Below are positions 1-7,842 of a stretch of 64,000 nucleotides of DNA, one piece after another. A program made the position numbers and the translations under genes. Location of the stretch: positions 1 through 64,000 of the forward strand of contig CAZVJW010000002.1 in assembly GCA_964627535.1 (NCBI GenBank), in the 5' to 3' direction. Positions within the stretch are counted from its first letter, which is position 1. Each line of letters starts with the position of its first letter. Source of the stretch: UBA1447 sp964627535. GTDB taxonomy: Bacteria > Bacillota > Clostridia > Oscillospirales > Acutalibacteraceae. The notes beneath the pieces were generated by a model that was not told the DNA's origin, searched no databases, and worked only from the letters and a program-made list of their open reading frames with translations.

Positions 1-1
1 C

Positions 2-67
2 GAAGCTTATTTCCGTTTTACCGCCCAGAAGTGGAATTTAACTTTGCAATTTACTTTAAAATATTAA
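2..67 (+). CDS. 3' end of an unidentified gene (partial)
   Basis: An open frame enters from the left edge and stops at a TAA at 65-67, leaving 21 codons. The residues alternate hydrophobic and polar (AYFRFTAQKWNLTLQFTLKY), as at the end of a beta-rich protein. No family can be named from so little. Another frame is also open here, so this is only a plausible gene end. Confidence 0.3.
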   Translation, partial: EAYFRFTAQKWNLTLQFTLKY

Positions 68-105
68 TTACAAATTTGTATCTTTCTGTTATAATCATCA
101 TAATA

Positions 106-127
106 AGCAAGTACTTCATAACTTGCT
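106..127. repeat. 7-bp inverted repeat upstream of radC
   Basis: AGCAAGT (106-112) and ACTTGCT (121-127) are perfect reverse complements around an 8-nt loop. A TATAAT at 90-95 precedes it without a convincing -35. The repeat may be the tail terminator of the upstream gene, although no T-run follows, or an operator in the radC leader. Confidence 0.35.
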
Positions 128-158
128 ATAACATATTTACATGATTGAGGGATTTGTA

Positions 159-836
159 ATGACGGATAATTTGCACGAAGGACACAGAAAAAAAGTAAGA
201 AACAGGTATTTAAAAGATGGATTAAATTCATTTGAAGAGCATCAGGTTCTTGAACTTTTGCTTTTCTACGCAGTTCCGCAAAAGGATACAAACCCGCTTG
301 CTCATAAAATGCTGCAGGAATACCATTCTCTGGATAAGTTGTTTGAGGCAAACCCTTATGATGTTATGGATAAATGTAAAGTGAGCGAGAATACAGCGAT
401 CTTGATATCGCTAATGCCTTCCATATCAAAGTATTACTTGGAACATAAAAATAATTTTAAAATGGTTTTGAACAACCCTAAAAAAGTCGGAGAATATGTT
501 ATTCCAAAATTTATTGGAATGCATTATGAAAGTTTTGTAGTTTTTTGCCTTAACTCCCAAAATAAAGTTAATCATGAGGAGGTTGTACAAAAGGGAACAT
601 TAAACGAGGTCCCCGTCTATACAAGGCTCATTGTAGAATTGGCTCTGCGCCATAAAGCACATAGTGTTATCCTCGCCCACAATCATCCCGGCGGCAGTTT
701 GTTGCCATCTCAAGATGACATTAACATTACGAAAACTATTATCGCTGCTTTGGATACAGTCGGTATAAAGGTTAACGACCATATAATAATTGCCGGCAAT
801 GAATACTTCAGTTTGAAGGAGCATAATTACTATTAA
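159..836 (+). CDS. radC: RadC family JAB-domain protein
   Basis: A 225-residue protein of the RadC (UPF0758) family. It has an N-terminal helix-hairpin-helix-like part (about residues 1-95) and a C-terminal JAB/MPN metalloprotease-like domain (about 100-225). The metal site is visible as HNHPGG with H174 and H176, followed by an SQDD aspartate; most family members have HNHPSG. The historical link to DNA repair is doubtful and the true substrate is unknown. I start at ATG 159 rather than the in-frame ATG at 141, because GAGGGA lies 6 nt before it. It appears to be a single-gene unit, followed by a long hairpin. Confidence 0.9.
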   Translation: MTDNLHEGHRKKVRNRYLKDGLNSFEEHQVLELLLFYAVPQKDTNPLAHKMLQEYHSLDKLFEANPYDVMDKCKVSENTAILISLMPSISKYYLEHKNNFKMVLNNPKKVGEYVIPKFIGMHYESFVVFCLNSQNKVNHEEVVQKGTLNEVPVYTRLIVELALRHKAHSVILAHNHPGGSLLPSQDDINITKTIIAALDTVGIKVNDHIIIAGNEYFSLKEHNYY

Positions 837-842
837 TAAAGT

Positions 843-896
843 ACTTCTTATTTATGAATATGGGGTAAAACATATTGACGCACATAAATAAGGAGT
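843..896. terminator. Long interrupted hairpin between radC and the cupin gene
   Basis: Positions 847-856 (CTTATTTATG) pair perfectly with 883-892. The inner AATATG (857-862) pairs with 871-876 around an 8-nt loop. Only a 6-nt bulge (877-882) interrupts the stem, and with one G.U pair it extends outward to 843/896. There is no T-run on either side, so it is an AT-rich structured element that may act as a weak terminator or an mRNA end-stabiliser. Confidence 0.45.
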
Positions 897-928
897 AAAT
901 AAGTAAGCCCTAACTCATCTATCAACGC

Positions 929-956
929 TTGATAAAATTCTCATATATGTTATAAT
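929..956 (+). promoter_or_regulatory. SigA-type promoter of the cupin gene
   Basis: A -35 TTGATA (929-934), a 16-nt spacer and a perfect -10 TATAAT (951-956) with an extended -10 TG at 948-949. Transcription would start near 963, about 24 nt before the cupin start codon. Confidence 0.65.
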
Positions 957-986
957 ATATTATACTTAAATATTGGAGGTATGGCA

Positions 987-1337
987 ATGATCAAACGGGA
1001 AGTTGAAATGATGAAAACCGTCAAACTTGAAATGAGGGGTGGTAATGGGCAGGCATTGATTACAGAGTTGTTAAGCAAGGATGAATTTAATGGCAATGCA
1101 AGACTTGTTGCAACAATAACTCTTGAACCTGGGAGTTCAATCGGCAGCCATATGCATGAAAACGAAGAGGAAATATTTTATATAATTGAAGGCACCGCTA
1201 AATATAATGACAACGGAACAGATACAATCCTTTATGCTGGAGATTCATGTGTTTGCCTTGCCGGTCAAAGTCACTCAATAGCCAATGAAGCTGAAAGCGG
1301 TACCTTAAAGATTGTCGCTATCATTATGACTTTTTAA
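987..1337 (+). CDS. Small cupin-domain protein
   Basis: A single-domain cupin of 116 residues. Cupin motif 1 is clear, with H55 and H57, acidic residues at 60-62 and the conserved glycine at 69. Motif 2 carries the second metal histidine (GQSHS). This predicts one metal-binding beta-barrel in the cytoplasm. Cupins of this size include sugar or amino-acid isomerases, dioxygenases and ligand sensors, and the sequence does not decide the substrate. The start at ATG 987 has GGAGG at 975-979 with 7 nt spacing; the in-frame ATG at 981 is too close to it. It has its own promoter and is probably monocistronic. Confidence 0.8.
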   Translation: MIKREVEMMKTVKLEMRGGNGQALITELLSKDEFNGNARLVATITLEPGSSIGSHMHENEEEIFYIIEGTAKYNDNGTDTILYAGDSCVCLAGQSHSIANEAESGTLKIVAIIMTF

Positions 1338-1404
1338 CAATTCGCAAAATCGGTACCGTTCATTAATTTGATATAAAAATTTCAAAATGGTTCGGAGGTT
1401 AAAA

Positions 1405-2073
1405 ATGCCTGGGAAGTTAATTGTAATTGAGGGCTTGGACGGAAGCGGAAAAACAACACAGGTTAAGCTTCTTGGGGAAAAACTTATTCAAAAGGGTAAT
1501 AATGTCCGCTTAATTAAACTTCCAAACTACGATGATCAATCAAGCGTCCTGGTAAAAATGTATCTGGACGGTAGGTTCGGACCGGATCCCAAAAATGTCA
1601 ATGTTTATGCAGCTTCTTCCTTCTTTGCCGTTGACCGTTATGTCAGTTATAATTGTTATTGGAAAAATGACTATTTAAATGAAGCGTTGATTCTGTCGGA
1701 TAGATATACAACTTCAAACGCGTATCATCAGGCAATTAAACTCCCGAAAAATGAATGGCGTGAATATTTTAATTGGCTTGAGGATTATGAATACGTTAAA
1801 CTTGGTATTCCAAAACCTGATATAGTTATATATTTGGATATGCCGATTGAAGTTTCTCAGAAACTTATGACAGAAAGATATCTTGGCGATGAGGTTAAAA
1901 AGGATATACATGAAAAAAATCTGGGTTATCTTAAAGATTGCAGCGAAGCCGCTTGTTTTGCAGCTGATATGTTAGGGTGGAAGAAAATTATTTGTGCCGA
2001 AAACGGGAATCCACTCTCAATTGAAGCTATCGAAAAGGCAATTTACTCTTATGTTTCGGAGGTGTTAATGTAA
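1405..2073 (+). CDS. tmk: Thymidylate kinase
   Basis: A 222-residue cytoplasmic kinase that phosphorylates dTMP to dTDP for DNA synthesis. The P-loop is GLDGSGKTT (residues 10-18). A DRY motif follows in the middle (SDRYTTSNA), and the region after YLDMP (about 137-165) corresponds to the LID. Its divergent sequence around the DRY motif matches the thymidylate kinase-like proteins of clostridia. Start ATG 1405 follows CGGAGG at 1393-1398. Its stop overlaps the next start in TAATG, so it is translationally coupled to the DUF2156 gene. Confidence 0.88.
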   Translation: MPGKLIVIEGLDGSGKTTQVKLLGEKLIQKGNNVRLIKLPNYDDQSSVLVKMYLDGRFGPDPKNVNVYAASSFFAVDRYVSYNCYWKNDYLNEALILSDRYTTSNAYHQAIKLPKNEWREYFNWLEDYEYVKLGIPKPDIVIYLDMPIEVSQKLMTERYLGDEVKKDIHEKNLGYLKDCSEAACFAADMLGWKKIICAENGNPLSIEAIEKAIYSYVSEVLM

Positions 2074-2960
2074 TGCTTGATTTTCACTCTCCGAGTCTAC
2101 AAGATAAAAAATGGGCGAAAGAATTGCTCTCGTTTTCACAGTATATGGGCTGTGAGTACTCTTTTGGCAACATGCTTATTTGGAGCCCTATATTCAATAC
2201 AAAGATTACAAGATATAAAGAATTTTTAATCACAAAAGGCGGCGGTAATGTTCCTTCTTATTGTTGCCCCGCGGGAAGAGGAGATATAAAGTCAACTGTA
2301 ACGGAATTAATTACTGACGCCCGACAATACGGACATCCATTTAAAATGTTTGGATTAACGGCAAAGTGTGTTGATATTTATAATGAGTTGTTTCCAAATA
2401 AATTCATTTTCGAACCATATCGGGAAGGTTTTGATTATATTTATTCAACAGAAGATCTGATTAATCTTGATGGAAAAAAGTACCACGGAAAAAGGAATCA
2501 TATTGCTGCCTTTAAAAAAAACAATCTATGGTCATATGAAATAATTACCGAAGATAATATTGACGAATGTATATTAATGAATAATGAGTGGGAACTTGAT
2601 AACAGAGAGAAAAATCCGAAAGATATTGATGAGGAACTAAGCGCAATTAATCAAGCGTTCAAAAACTACTTTTCTCTGGATTTTACCGGTGCATTAATAC
2701 GTGTTGACGGGAAACCTGTTGCATTTACAATAGGAGAAAAACTGAACAACGAAACCTTTTGTACTCATATTGAGAAGGCATATTCAGAGATAAGAGGCGC
2801 TTATCCTATGATAAACCGGGAGTTCGCCGCTAATGCGCTGAGAGGTTATAAATATATTAATCGCGAGGAAGATGCGGGTTCTGAAGGTCTCAGAAAAGCC
2901 AAACTATCATATAATCCGGTTATTTTGCTTGAAAAATATACTGCGGTTTGCAGAGGTTAA
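2073..2960 (+). CDS. DUF2156 (phosphatidylglycerol lysyltransferase C-terminal-like) protein
   Basis: A 295-residue protein spanned by a DUF2156-type domain. This is a double GNAT-like fold also found as the catalytic C-terminal part of MprF lysyl-phosphatidylglycerol synthases and FemX-type transferases. There is no membrane domain, so it is a soluble stand-alone form. By fold it may use an aminoacyl-tRNA or acyl donor, but its substrate is unknown. Marks include a GKRNHIAAFKK segment near residue 138 and a closing REEDAGSEGLRKAK segment. ATG overlaps the tmk stop by one base, and the next gene begins 2 nt after its stop. Confidence 0.78.
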   Translation: MLDFHSPSLQDKKWAKELLSFSQYMGCEYSFGNMLIWSPIFNTKITRYKEFLITKGGGNVPSYCCPAGRGDIKSTVTELITDARQYGHPFKMFGLTAKCVDIYNELFPNKFIFEPYREGFDYIYSTEDLINLDGKKYHGKRNHIAAFKKNNLWSYEIITEDNIDECILMNNEWELDNREKNPKDIDEELSAINQAFKNYFSLDFTGALIRVDGKPVAFTIGEKLNNETFCTHIEKAYSEIRGAYPMINREFAANALRGYKYINREEDAGSEGLRKAKLSYNPVILLEKYTAVCRG

Positions 2961-2962
2961 CA

Positions 2963-3838
2963 ATGATTGAATTTGCGAATATAAATGATGGAAATATAAT
3001 TCATAATCTTTGGAAGACTTGTTTTGGTGACAAAGATTCATATATTGATAACTTTGTCACAAAAAGAATGACTTCTGATAATTGTCTTGTATATAAAGAA
3101 GAAGAGAAAATATTTGCCATGATGTTCTTACTAAAAAGTGAAATAAAAATCGGCTTAAATGTTTTTAAGTCATATTACATTTATGCCGCTTGCACCGCAC
3201 CTGAGCACCGTGGCAAGGGCTTCATGGCGCAACTTATTAAGAAGGCTGAAGAAATTGCTGCTGATGAGGGAGCAGATTATATTTGCCTTGTGCCGGCTAA
3301 CGAAGGCCTTTTTGATTATTATTCTCGTTTCGGATTTACTGTGGGGTTTGAAAAAAAGGTTTTATCTCTCAGTCGTAACCAGCTTAATTCGATTGCTTCT
3401 GATAAAGCTGATGAATCTTATCCGATTCCAAAAGAGATTTACGATTTACGAAATAAAGTCTTTTCGAACGGAGATTTCTATATTTGGGATATTGAAGCAA
3501 TTAATTATGCGATTTTTGAAAACAAATCTACCGGTGGTGATAATGTTTTTGTACAAAGTTCCGGTATTTTTACAGGATATGCAATTTACAGCGAAAAAGA
3601 GGAAAAAACTTTTGTCAAGGAGCTCGGTGTCTTGAATGGGAACCTAGACTTGATATTCAATTTATTGCTGTCGAAAACAAAAGCTGATATTTTTATTTTC
3701 AATTTACCGGTAAACTTTCCACTTACCTCAGACAACTTTCACGTGATTTCAAACGGAATGATTAAACCTATAAGTGAAAAAGCGGGAAATAACACTTCTA
3801 AGATAGAAAAGGCATATATAGGATTAACGCTTGAATAA
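2963..3838 (+). CDS. GNAT family N-acetyltransferase (Eis-like)
   Basis: A 291-residue protein with an N-terminal GNAT domain. The acetyl-CoA loop is seen as RGKGFMAQLI (about residues 84-93), with the following helix and an ANEGLFDYYSRFGF segment typical of the fold's end. The remaining 150 residues form a second, weaker GNAT-like or SCP2-like half, as in the Eis family. The acceptor is unknown. I use ATG 2963 (preceded by AGAGG at 2951-2955) instead of ATG 2948, which lies inside the previous gene. Pairing with the DUF2156 protein puts two GNAT-fold enzymes behind tmk. Confidence 0.8.
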   Translation: MIEFANINDGNIIHNLWKTCFGDKDSYIDNFVTKRMTSDNCLVYKEEEKIFAMMFLLKSEIKIGLNVFKSYYIYAACTAPEHRGKGFMAQLIKKAEEIAADEGADYICLVPANEGLFDYYSRFGFTVGFEKKVLSLSRNQLNSIASDKADESYPIPKEIYDLRNKVFSNGDFYIWDIEAINYAIFENKSTGGDNVFVQSSGIFTGYAIYSEKEEKTFVKELGVLNGNLDLIFNLLLSKTKADIFIFNLPVNFPLTSDNFHVISNGMIKPISEKAGNNTSKIEKAYIGLTLE

Positions 3839-3859
3839 AAATTAAGGTTGTGCATAACG

Positions 3860-4402
3860 ATGATCTGTATTTTCATAGCTCAAGGTTTTGAGGAAACAGA
3901 AGGACTTACAACTGTTGATATTTTAAGAAGAGCAAAATTGCAGGTGAAGACCATCGGTGTTGGTTCAAAGATTATTACAGGATCACATGGGATTTCTGTT
4001 ATATGTGATTCGGAAATAAAAGATGTTGAACCGAATGATGATGTAGAAGCTGTTGTTTTACCGGGAGGTATGCCGGGCACATTGAATTTAGAAAAATCAA
4101 AAAAGGTTCAAGCATTCATTAACTACGCCTATTCAAACCAAAAACTAATTTGCGCGATTTGTGCCGCACCGATAATTCTCGGGCACAAAGGACTTCTCAA
4201 AGGACACGAGGCAATCTGCTTTCCGGGGTACGAAAGCGATTTGATCGGAGCGACAATATCAAGAAAGTATGTCTGTAAAGACGGCATTTTTATAACATCA
4301 AAAGGTATGGGTTCGTCTATTGAGTTCGGGCTTGAAATTGCGAAACAATTTATCGGTGAAATTGCTGTTATAAATATAAGGGAGTCACTTCAATGCCCAT
4401 AA
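3860..4402 (+). CDS. DJ-1/PfpI family protein
   Basis: A 180-residue protein of the DJ-1/ThiJ/PfpI superfamily. It begins with the typical strand and FEETEG motif, has LPGGMPG near residue 75, and carries the reactive cysteine in the nucleophile elbow CAICAAP. Characterised members are deglycases or glyoxalase-like stress proteins. Annotation as a protein/nucleotide deglycase or as 4-methyl-5-thiazole phosphate enzyme would be guesswork. ATG 3860 gives the family N-terminus; a TTG at 3848 is in frame but directly abuts AAGG. The end overlaps the next gene by 10 nt, indicating an operon. Confidence 0.85.
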   Translation: MICIFIAQGFEETEGLTTVDILRRAKLQVKTIGVGSKIITGSHGISVICDSEIKDVEPNDDVEAVVLPGGMPGTLNLEKSKKVQAFINYAYSNQKLICAICAAPIILGHKGLLKGHEAICFPGYESDLIGATISRKYVCKDGIFITSKGMGSSIEFGLEIAKQFIGEIAVINIRESLQCP

Positions 4403-4989
4403 ACGGTAATGATATTAGAGCTCAAAAAGCTGAGATCCGTGATCAATCAAAACTCCTGAGAAATAGTTTGTCGAGTGATGATAAACATCGGTTGGATCAA
4501 AAAATTGCGAACCGTTTACTCAATCTTTGGTATTTCAGAGAAGCGGAATTATTGCTTTCCTATGTTTCAAATTCGATTGAAGTTGACTCCAGATTTATAA
4601 TTCGGCAAGCACTTGATCAGGGGAAGCATGTTGCAGTACCGCGATGTATTGAAGGAACGAGAAATATTGATTTCTATATAATCAAATCTCTTGACGAGCT
4701 TTCTGAAGGTTCTTTTGGTATTTTTGAACCATCTAAGAATAAAATTAATAAACTAATGAACTTTTCAAACTGTATATGTATTGTACCTGCACTTTCTTTC
4801 GATTTAAATGGTTATAGAATTGGTTATGGGAAAGGATATTATGACAGGTTTTTTTCAAAAACAAGCTTAATAACTATTGGGATATGTTATGACGCATGTG
4901 TATATAAAGATTTACCGCATGGCAAGTATGACAAGAAAATTGATATAATAGTTACCGAAAGCCGCATCATCAATTTAAATAAATATTAA
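4393..4989 (+). CDS. 5-formyltetrahydrofolate cyclo-ligase
   Basis: A 198-residue protein of the 5-FTHF cyclo-ligase (YgfA/YqgN/MTHFS) family. It converts 5-formyl-THF to 5,10-methenyl-THF using ATP and returns folate to one-carbon metabolism. The family signature GYRIGYGKGYYDRF (about 137-150) is intact, and the N-terminal basic KAEIRDQSK segment matches the nucleotide-binding start. It overlaps the DJ-1 gene by 10 nt and precedes mltG by 21 nt. One-carbon units feed the formyltransferases PurN/PurH and Fmt that are also encoded in this window. Confidence 0.93.
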   Translation: MPINGNDIRAQKAEIRDQSKLLRNSLSSDDKHRLDQKIANRLLNLWYFREAELLLSYVSNSIEVDSRFIIRQALDQGKHVAVPRCIEGTRNIDFYIIKSLDELSEGSFGIFEPSKNKINKLMNFSNCICIVPALSFDLNGYRIGYGKGYYDRFFSKTSLITIGICYDACVYKDLPHGKYDKKIDIIVTESRIINLNKY

Positions 4990-5010
4990 GGTAAAACAGA
5001 AGGTATAAAA

Positions 5011-6243
5011 ATGAAGAACGAAGATATTAAAAAGGAAAATAATAAAAGCAGAAGCGTAAACTCCTATTCTGATGAGCAACCAACTTATAAAGGTGAGGTA
5101 TATTTTTCGAATCCGCCAAAAGCCGTAAATATACAACCTGTTAAATCAAACACGGACATACACAGAAAGATGAATGGCAGAGTAAATGTAAATATTATAA
5201 CATTTCTGTCAATTGTAATTATTTCTACAGTTATTTTATCTTCAATAGCTATTTCTTGCATTAATGATATTTTAGCTATAAATCGCAGCAGTGAAATAGT
5301 GACAATAAATATACCGGAAAACGCAAATACAAAGGAAGTTATAAAAATATTAAATGAAAATGGACTTGTTAAACAACGGGTATTCTGTAACATATTTACC
5401 GATTTAACCGAAAAAATGAAAAAATCAAAGAAACCTGAATATCTAAACGGAGTATATTACATTAAATCCAATATTGGTCTTGAAGCAATGCTTAACGAAT
5501 GCAAGTCAGTACAAGTAAGTGCCGAAACCATAAAATTAGTTTTCCCTGAAGGCTGGTCAATATACCAGATGATAAAAAAAATAGATGAGTATAATGTGTG
5601 CAAATCCGATTATTTATATGCAGCCCTGGCTGAAACAAAATTTGATTATCCTTTTGTTTCAGCAATTAAGGTAAACGATAAACGAACTCAGTCTCTTGAG
5701 GGGTATTTTTTCCCCGACACTTATGAGTTTTTTATCAATGAAAATGCCAATAGCGCATTAAGGAGACTTGTTTCGAACTTTGATGAAAAATGGACAGATG
5801 ATTATACTCAACGCACACAAGAATTGGGTATTTCGATCGATGATGTGATTACAATTGCATCAATTATTCAGAAAGAAGCCGCGAATGAGGACCAAATGAC
5901 ATTAATATCATCTGTAATTCATAATCGGCTTGCAAAATCATCGGAATTCCCCGCATTGGATTGTAACTCAACCAAAGATTATATCACTAATTTTGTAAAA
6001 CCGGTTTTGGGTGAAGCTAATGCCAATACATATATGGACGCTTACAACACCTACATTACTGTGGGTCTCCCGCCCGGACCCATATGCAATCCAGGTTTAA
6101 AAGCCATTGAAGCTGCTCTATACCCTCAGGACACAAACTATTATTATTTTCAACATGATGATTCCGGTAAAATATATATGGCAAAAACATTGGATGAACA
6201 GAATAAAAATACAATGGAAGTTTTAAGAGCAAACAATAAATGA
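5011..6243 (+). CDS. mltG: Endolytic murein transglycosylase MltG
   Basis: A 410-residue membrane-anchored lytic transglycosylase that cuts nascent glycan strands. Residues 1-60 are cytoplasmic and hydrophilic, 61-85 form one transmembrane helix, and the YceG-like catalytic domain follows outside the membrane. The catalytic glutamate is E289 in SIIQKEA. GYFFPDTYEF and the closing GLPPGPICNPG are family hallmarks. The cytoplasmic tail is longer than in E. coli, as is common in Firmicutes. It has a good ribosome binding site (GAAGG) and probably shares a transcript with the U32 gene 6 nt downstream, as yrrL and yrrO are linked in Bacillus. Confidence 0.93.
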   Translation: MKNEDIKKENNKSRSVNSYSDEQPTYKGEVYFSNPPKAVNIQPVKSNTDIHRKMNGRVNVNIITFLSIVIISTVILSSIAISCINDILAINRSSEIVTINIPENANTKEVIKILNENGLVKQRVFCNIFTDLTEKMKKSKKPEYLNGVYYIKSNIGLEAMLNECKSVQVSAETIKLVFPEGWSIYQMIKKIDEYNVCKSDYLYAALAETKFDYPFVSAIKVNDKRTQSLEGYFFPDTYEFFINENANSALRRLVSNFDEKWTDDYTQRTQELGISIDDVITIASIIQKEAANEDQMTLISSVIHNRLAKSSEFPALDCNSTKDYITNFVKPVLGEANANTYMDAYNTYITVGLPPGPICNPGLKAIEAALYPQDTNYYYFQHDDSGKIYMAKTLDEQNKNTMEVLRANNK

Positions 6244-6249
6244 AATGTG

Positions 6250-7497
6250 ATGAAAAAATTGAATGAAATTTCTGAAAAATGCAAAATTGAACTTTTAGCT
6301 CCCGCTGGAAGTGATGAATGTCTGCAATCGGCATTGAACTTTGGCGCGAATGCTATTTATTTGGGCGGAACAGATTTTGGAATGCGTGCCTCATCAAAAA
6401 ATTTTACAATCGATAACCTAAGAACCGCTGTAAAAAAAGCACACAGTAAAGGCGTTAAGGTTTATTTAACTTGTAATATAATACCAAGAAACAATGAAAT
6501 TGAAAAACTTCCCGTCTTCATAGAAGAATCTGCCGACTGCAGCATTGATGCTTTTATTATAACGGATTTGGGCGTTCTTTCATTAGTTAAAAAATACTCT
6601 CCGAACATTGATGTTCATATTTCAACTCAATTCGGAGTCACTAATTTTGCTTCTGCAGTAATGCTGCACGAACTGGGAGCAAAACGGATCGTTGCGTCAA
6701 GGGAGCTTTCTCTTAAAGAAATATTTGATATCCGTGCAAAAATCCCGCCGGAAATGGAAATAGAATGTTTTGTGCATGGCGCAATGTGCGTATCGTTTTC
6801 CGGTAGGTGTCTTCTATCAAACTTTCTTGTAGGTAGAGATTCAAACAGGGGAGAATGTGCGCAGCCATGCAGATGGAAATACAGTTTGATGGAGGAAACA
6901 AGACCTGGAGCATACATGCCTGTTTTCGAAAACGACACCGGTACATATATAATGAATTCTAAGGATTTGTGTATGATTGAGCATATCCCTGAACTTGTAA
7001 ATGCTGGAATAAGCAGCTTTAAAATTGAAGGGAGAGCAAAGTCGGCATATTATACAGCTGTTGTAACCAATGCTTATCGCTGCGCAATTGATGGCTGGTA
7101 TAAAAATTCAACTGATAAATATAAACCTGCTGAATGGATATTGGATGAACTTGGTAAAATTAGTTTCAGAGAGTATTGTACAGGCTTTTATTTCGGAAGT
7201 CCAAATCAGAATGCTCAAGTATATTATGAGGGTGGCTACAGAAGAGAATGGGATGTGGTAGCCATCGCAAAAAGTTATAACAACGGTGTGCTGACAGTAA
7301 CTCAGCGCAACCGGTTTTTCGAGGGTGATGAACTTGAGGTTTTGGAACCCGGAAATGAACCCTATAAAATAATCGCTATCGGTCTTCAAGATATTAACGG
7401 TATATCAATTGCGTCAGCTTCTCATCCCATGATGATTGTAAGATTTAATTGTTCGATCGAAGTTAAAACAGATGCAATTATAAGAAAATCCAAATAA
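6250..7497 (+). CDS. U32 family protein (TrhP-type, tRNA uridine hydroxylation)
   Basis: A 415-residue peptidase-U32 family protein. The U32 signature starts at E172 (ECFVHGAMC) and continues through SGRCLLS to GRDSNRGECAQPCRW, which supplies conserved cysteines. Close homologues in Bacillus and E. coli (TrhP/YegQ) are needed for 5-hydroxyuridine at tRNA position 34, and the mltG neighbourhood supports that role. Protease activity is doubtful. The start is GTG 6247 or ATG 6250 with almost no Shine-Dalgarno, so translation is probably coupled to mltG. The gene is shorter than two-domain U32 proteins but has the C-terminal beta-barrel. Confidence 0.82.
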   Translation: MKKLNEISEKCKIELLAPAGSDECLQSALNFGANAIYLGGTDFGMRASSKNFTIDNLRTAVKKAHSKGVKVYLTCNIIPRNNEIEKLPVFIEESADCSIDAFIITDLGVLSLVKKYSPNIDVHISTQFGVTNFASAVMLHELGAKRIVASRELSLKEIFDIRAKIPPEMEIECFVHGAMCVSFSGRCLLSNFLVGRDSNRGECAQPCRWKYSLMEETRPGAYMPVFENDTGTYIMNSKDLCMIEHIPELVNAGISSFKIEGRAKSAYYTAVVTNAYRCAIDGWYKNSTDKYKPAEWILDELGKISFREYCTGFYFGSPNQNAQVYYEGGYRREWDVVAIAKSYNNGVLTVTQRNRFFEGDELEVLEPGNEPYKIIAIGLQDINGISIASASHPMMIVRFNCSIEVKTDAIIRKSK

Positions 7498-7532
7498 AAT
7501 AGTTGTCAGTTAATCATAAGTACGAAATTGAA

Positions 7533-7561
7533 TTGACAAAGCAATATATTGGTACTATAAT
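7533..7561 (+). promoter_or_regulatory. Consensus SigA promoter of the alaS leader
   Basis: A perfect -35 TTGACA (7533-7538), 17-nt spacer and perfect -10 TATAAT (7556-7561). The transcript would begin near 7568, about 275 nt before alaS, which fits a long structured leader. Confidence 0.88.
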
Positions 7562-7567
7562 CGTATT

Positions 7568-7800
7568 AATAATTAAAGGCTTTAAGAATGAAGCAGAGTA
7601 TTTCATACAGAGAAGAACGCTCAACACATGAAAATGTGTTTTGGCTGTAATGTGTTCTATGACAGATACTTTAGCCGGCCGTCTTAGTTGTTTTGTGACA
7701 AAGCCCCGCTGTGAAGAACAGCGGCGTCGTTCGCGTTAAGAGCATTAAGGGGTGCGTTTGCACAATTTGGGTGGTACCGCGGATTATTCCGTCCCATGTT
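7568..7800 (+). promoter_or_regulatory. T-box riboswitch leader of alaS
   Basis: The T-box core GGGTGGTACCGCGG is at 7769-7782. The antiterminator can be drawn directly: UGGG (7768-7771) pairs with CCCA, the bulge UGGUACC binds the tRNA NCCA end, and GCGGA pairs with UCCGU around UUAU. Upstream, AGAGTA looks like the stem I K-turn, ACACAT/ATGTGT with a GAAA loop is an apical hairpin, and CCGCTGT/ACAGCGG (near 7712) is stem III. I could not place the Ala specifier with confidence. No terminator stem able to compete with the antiterminator is visible before alaS. The whole 7498-7842 gap is accounted for by promoter and leader. Confidence 0.88.
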
Positions 7801-7842
7801 GTCAAAGGCATTTTTTATATTTATTGATTAGGAGTGTTTATA

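Noticed and set aside
3159..3635. 158-codon plus-strand frame inside the GNAT gene
   Set aside because: Overlaps a well-supported acetyltransferase in another frame and shows no domain.
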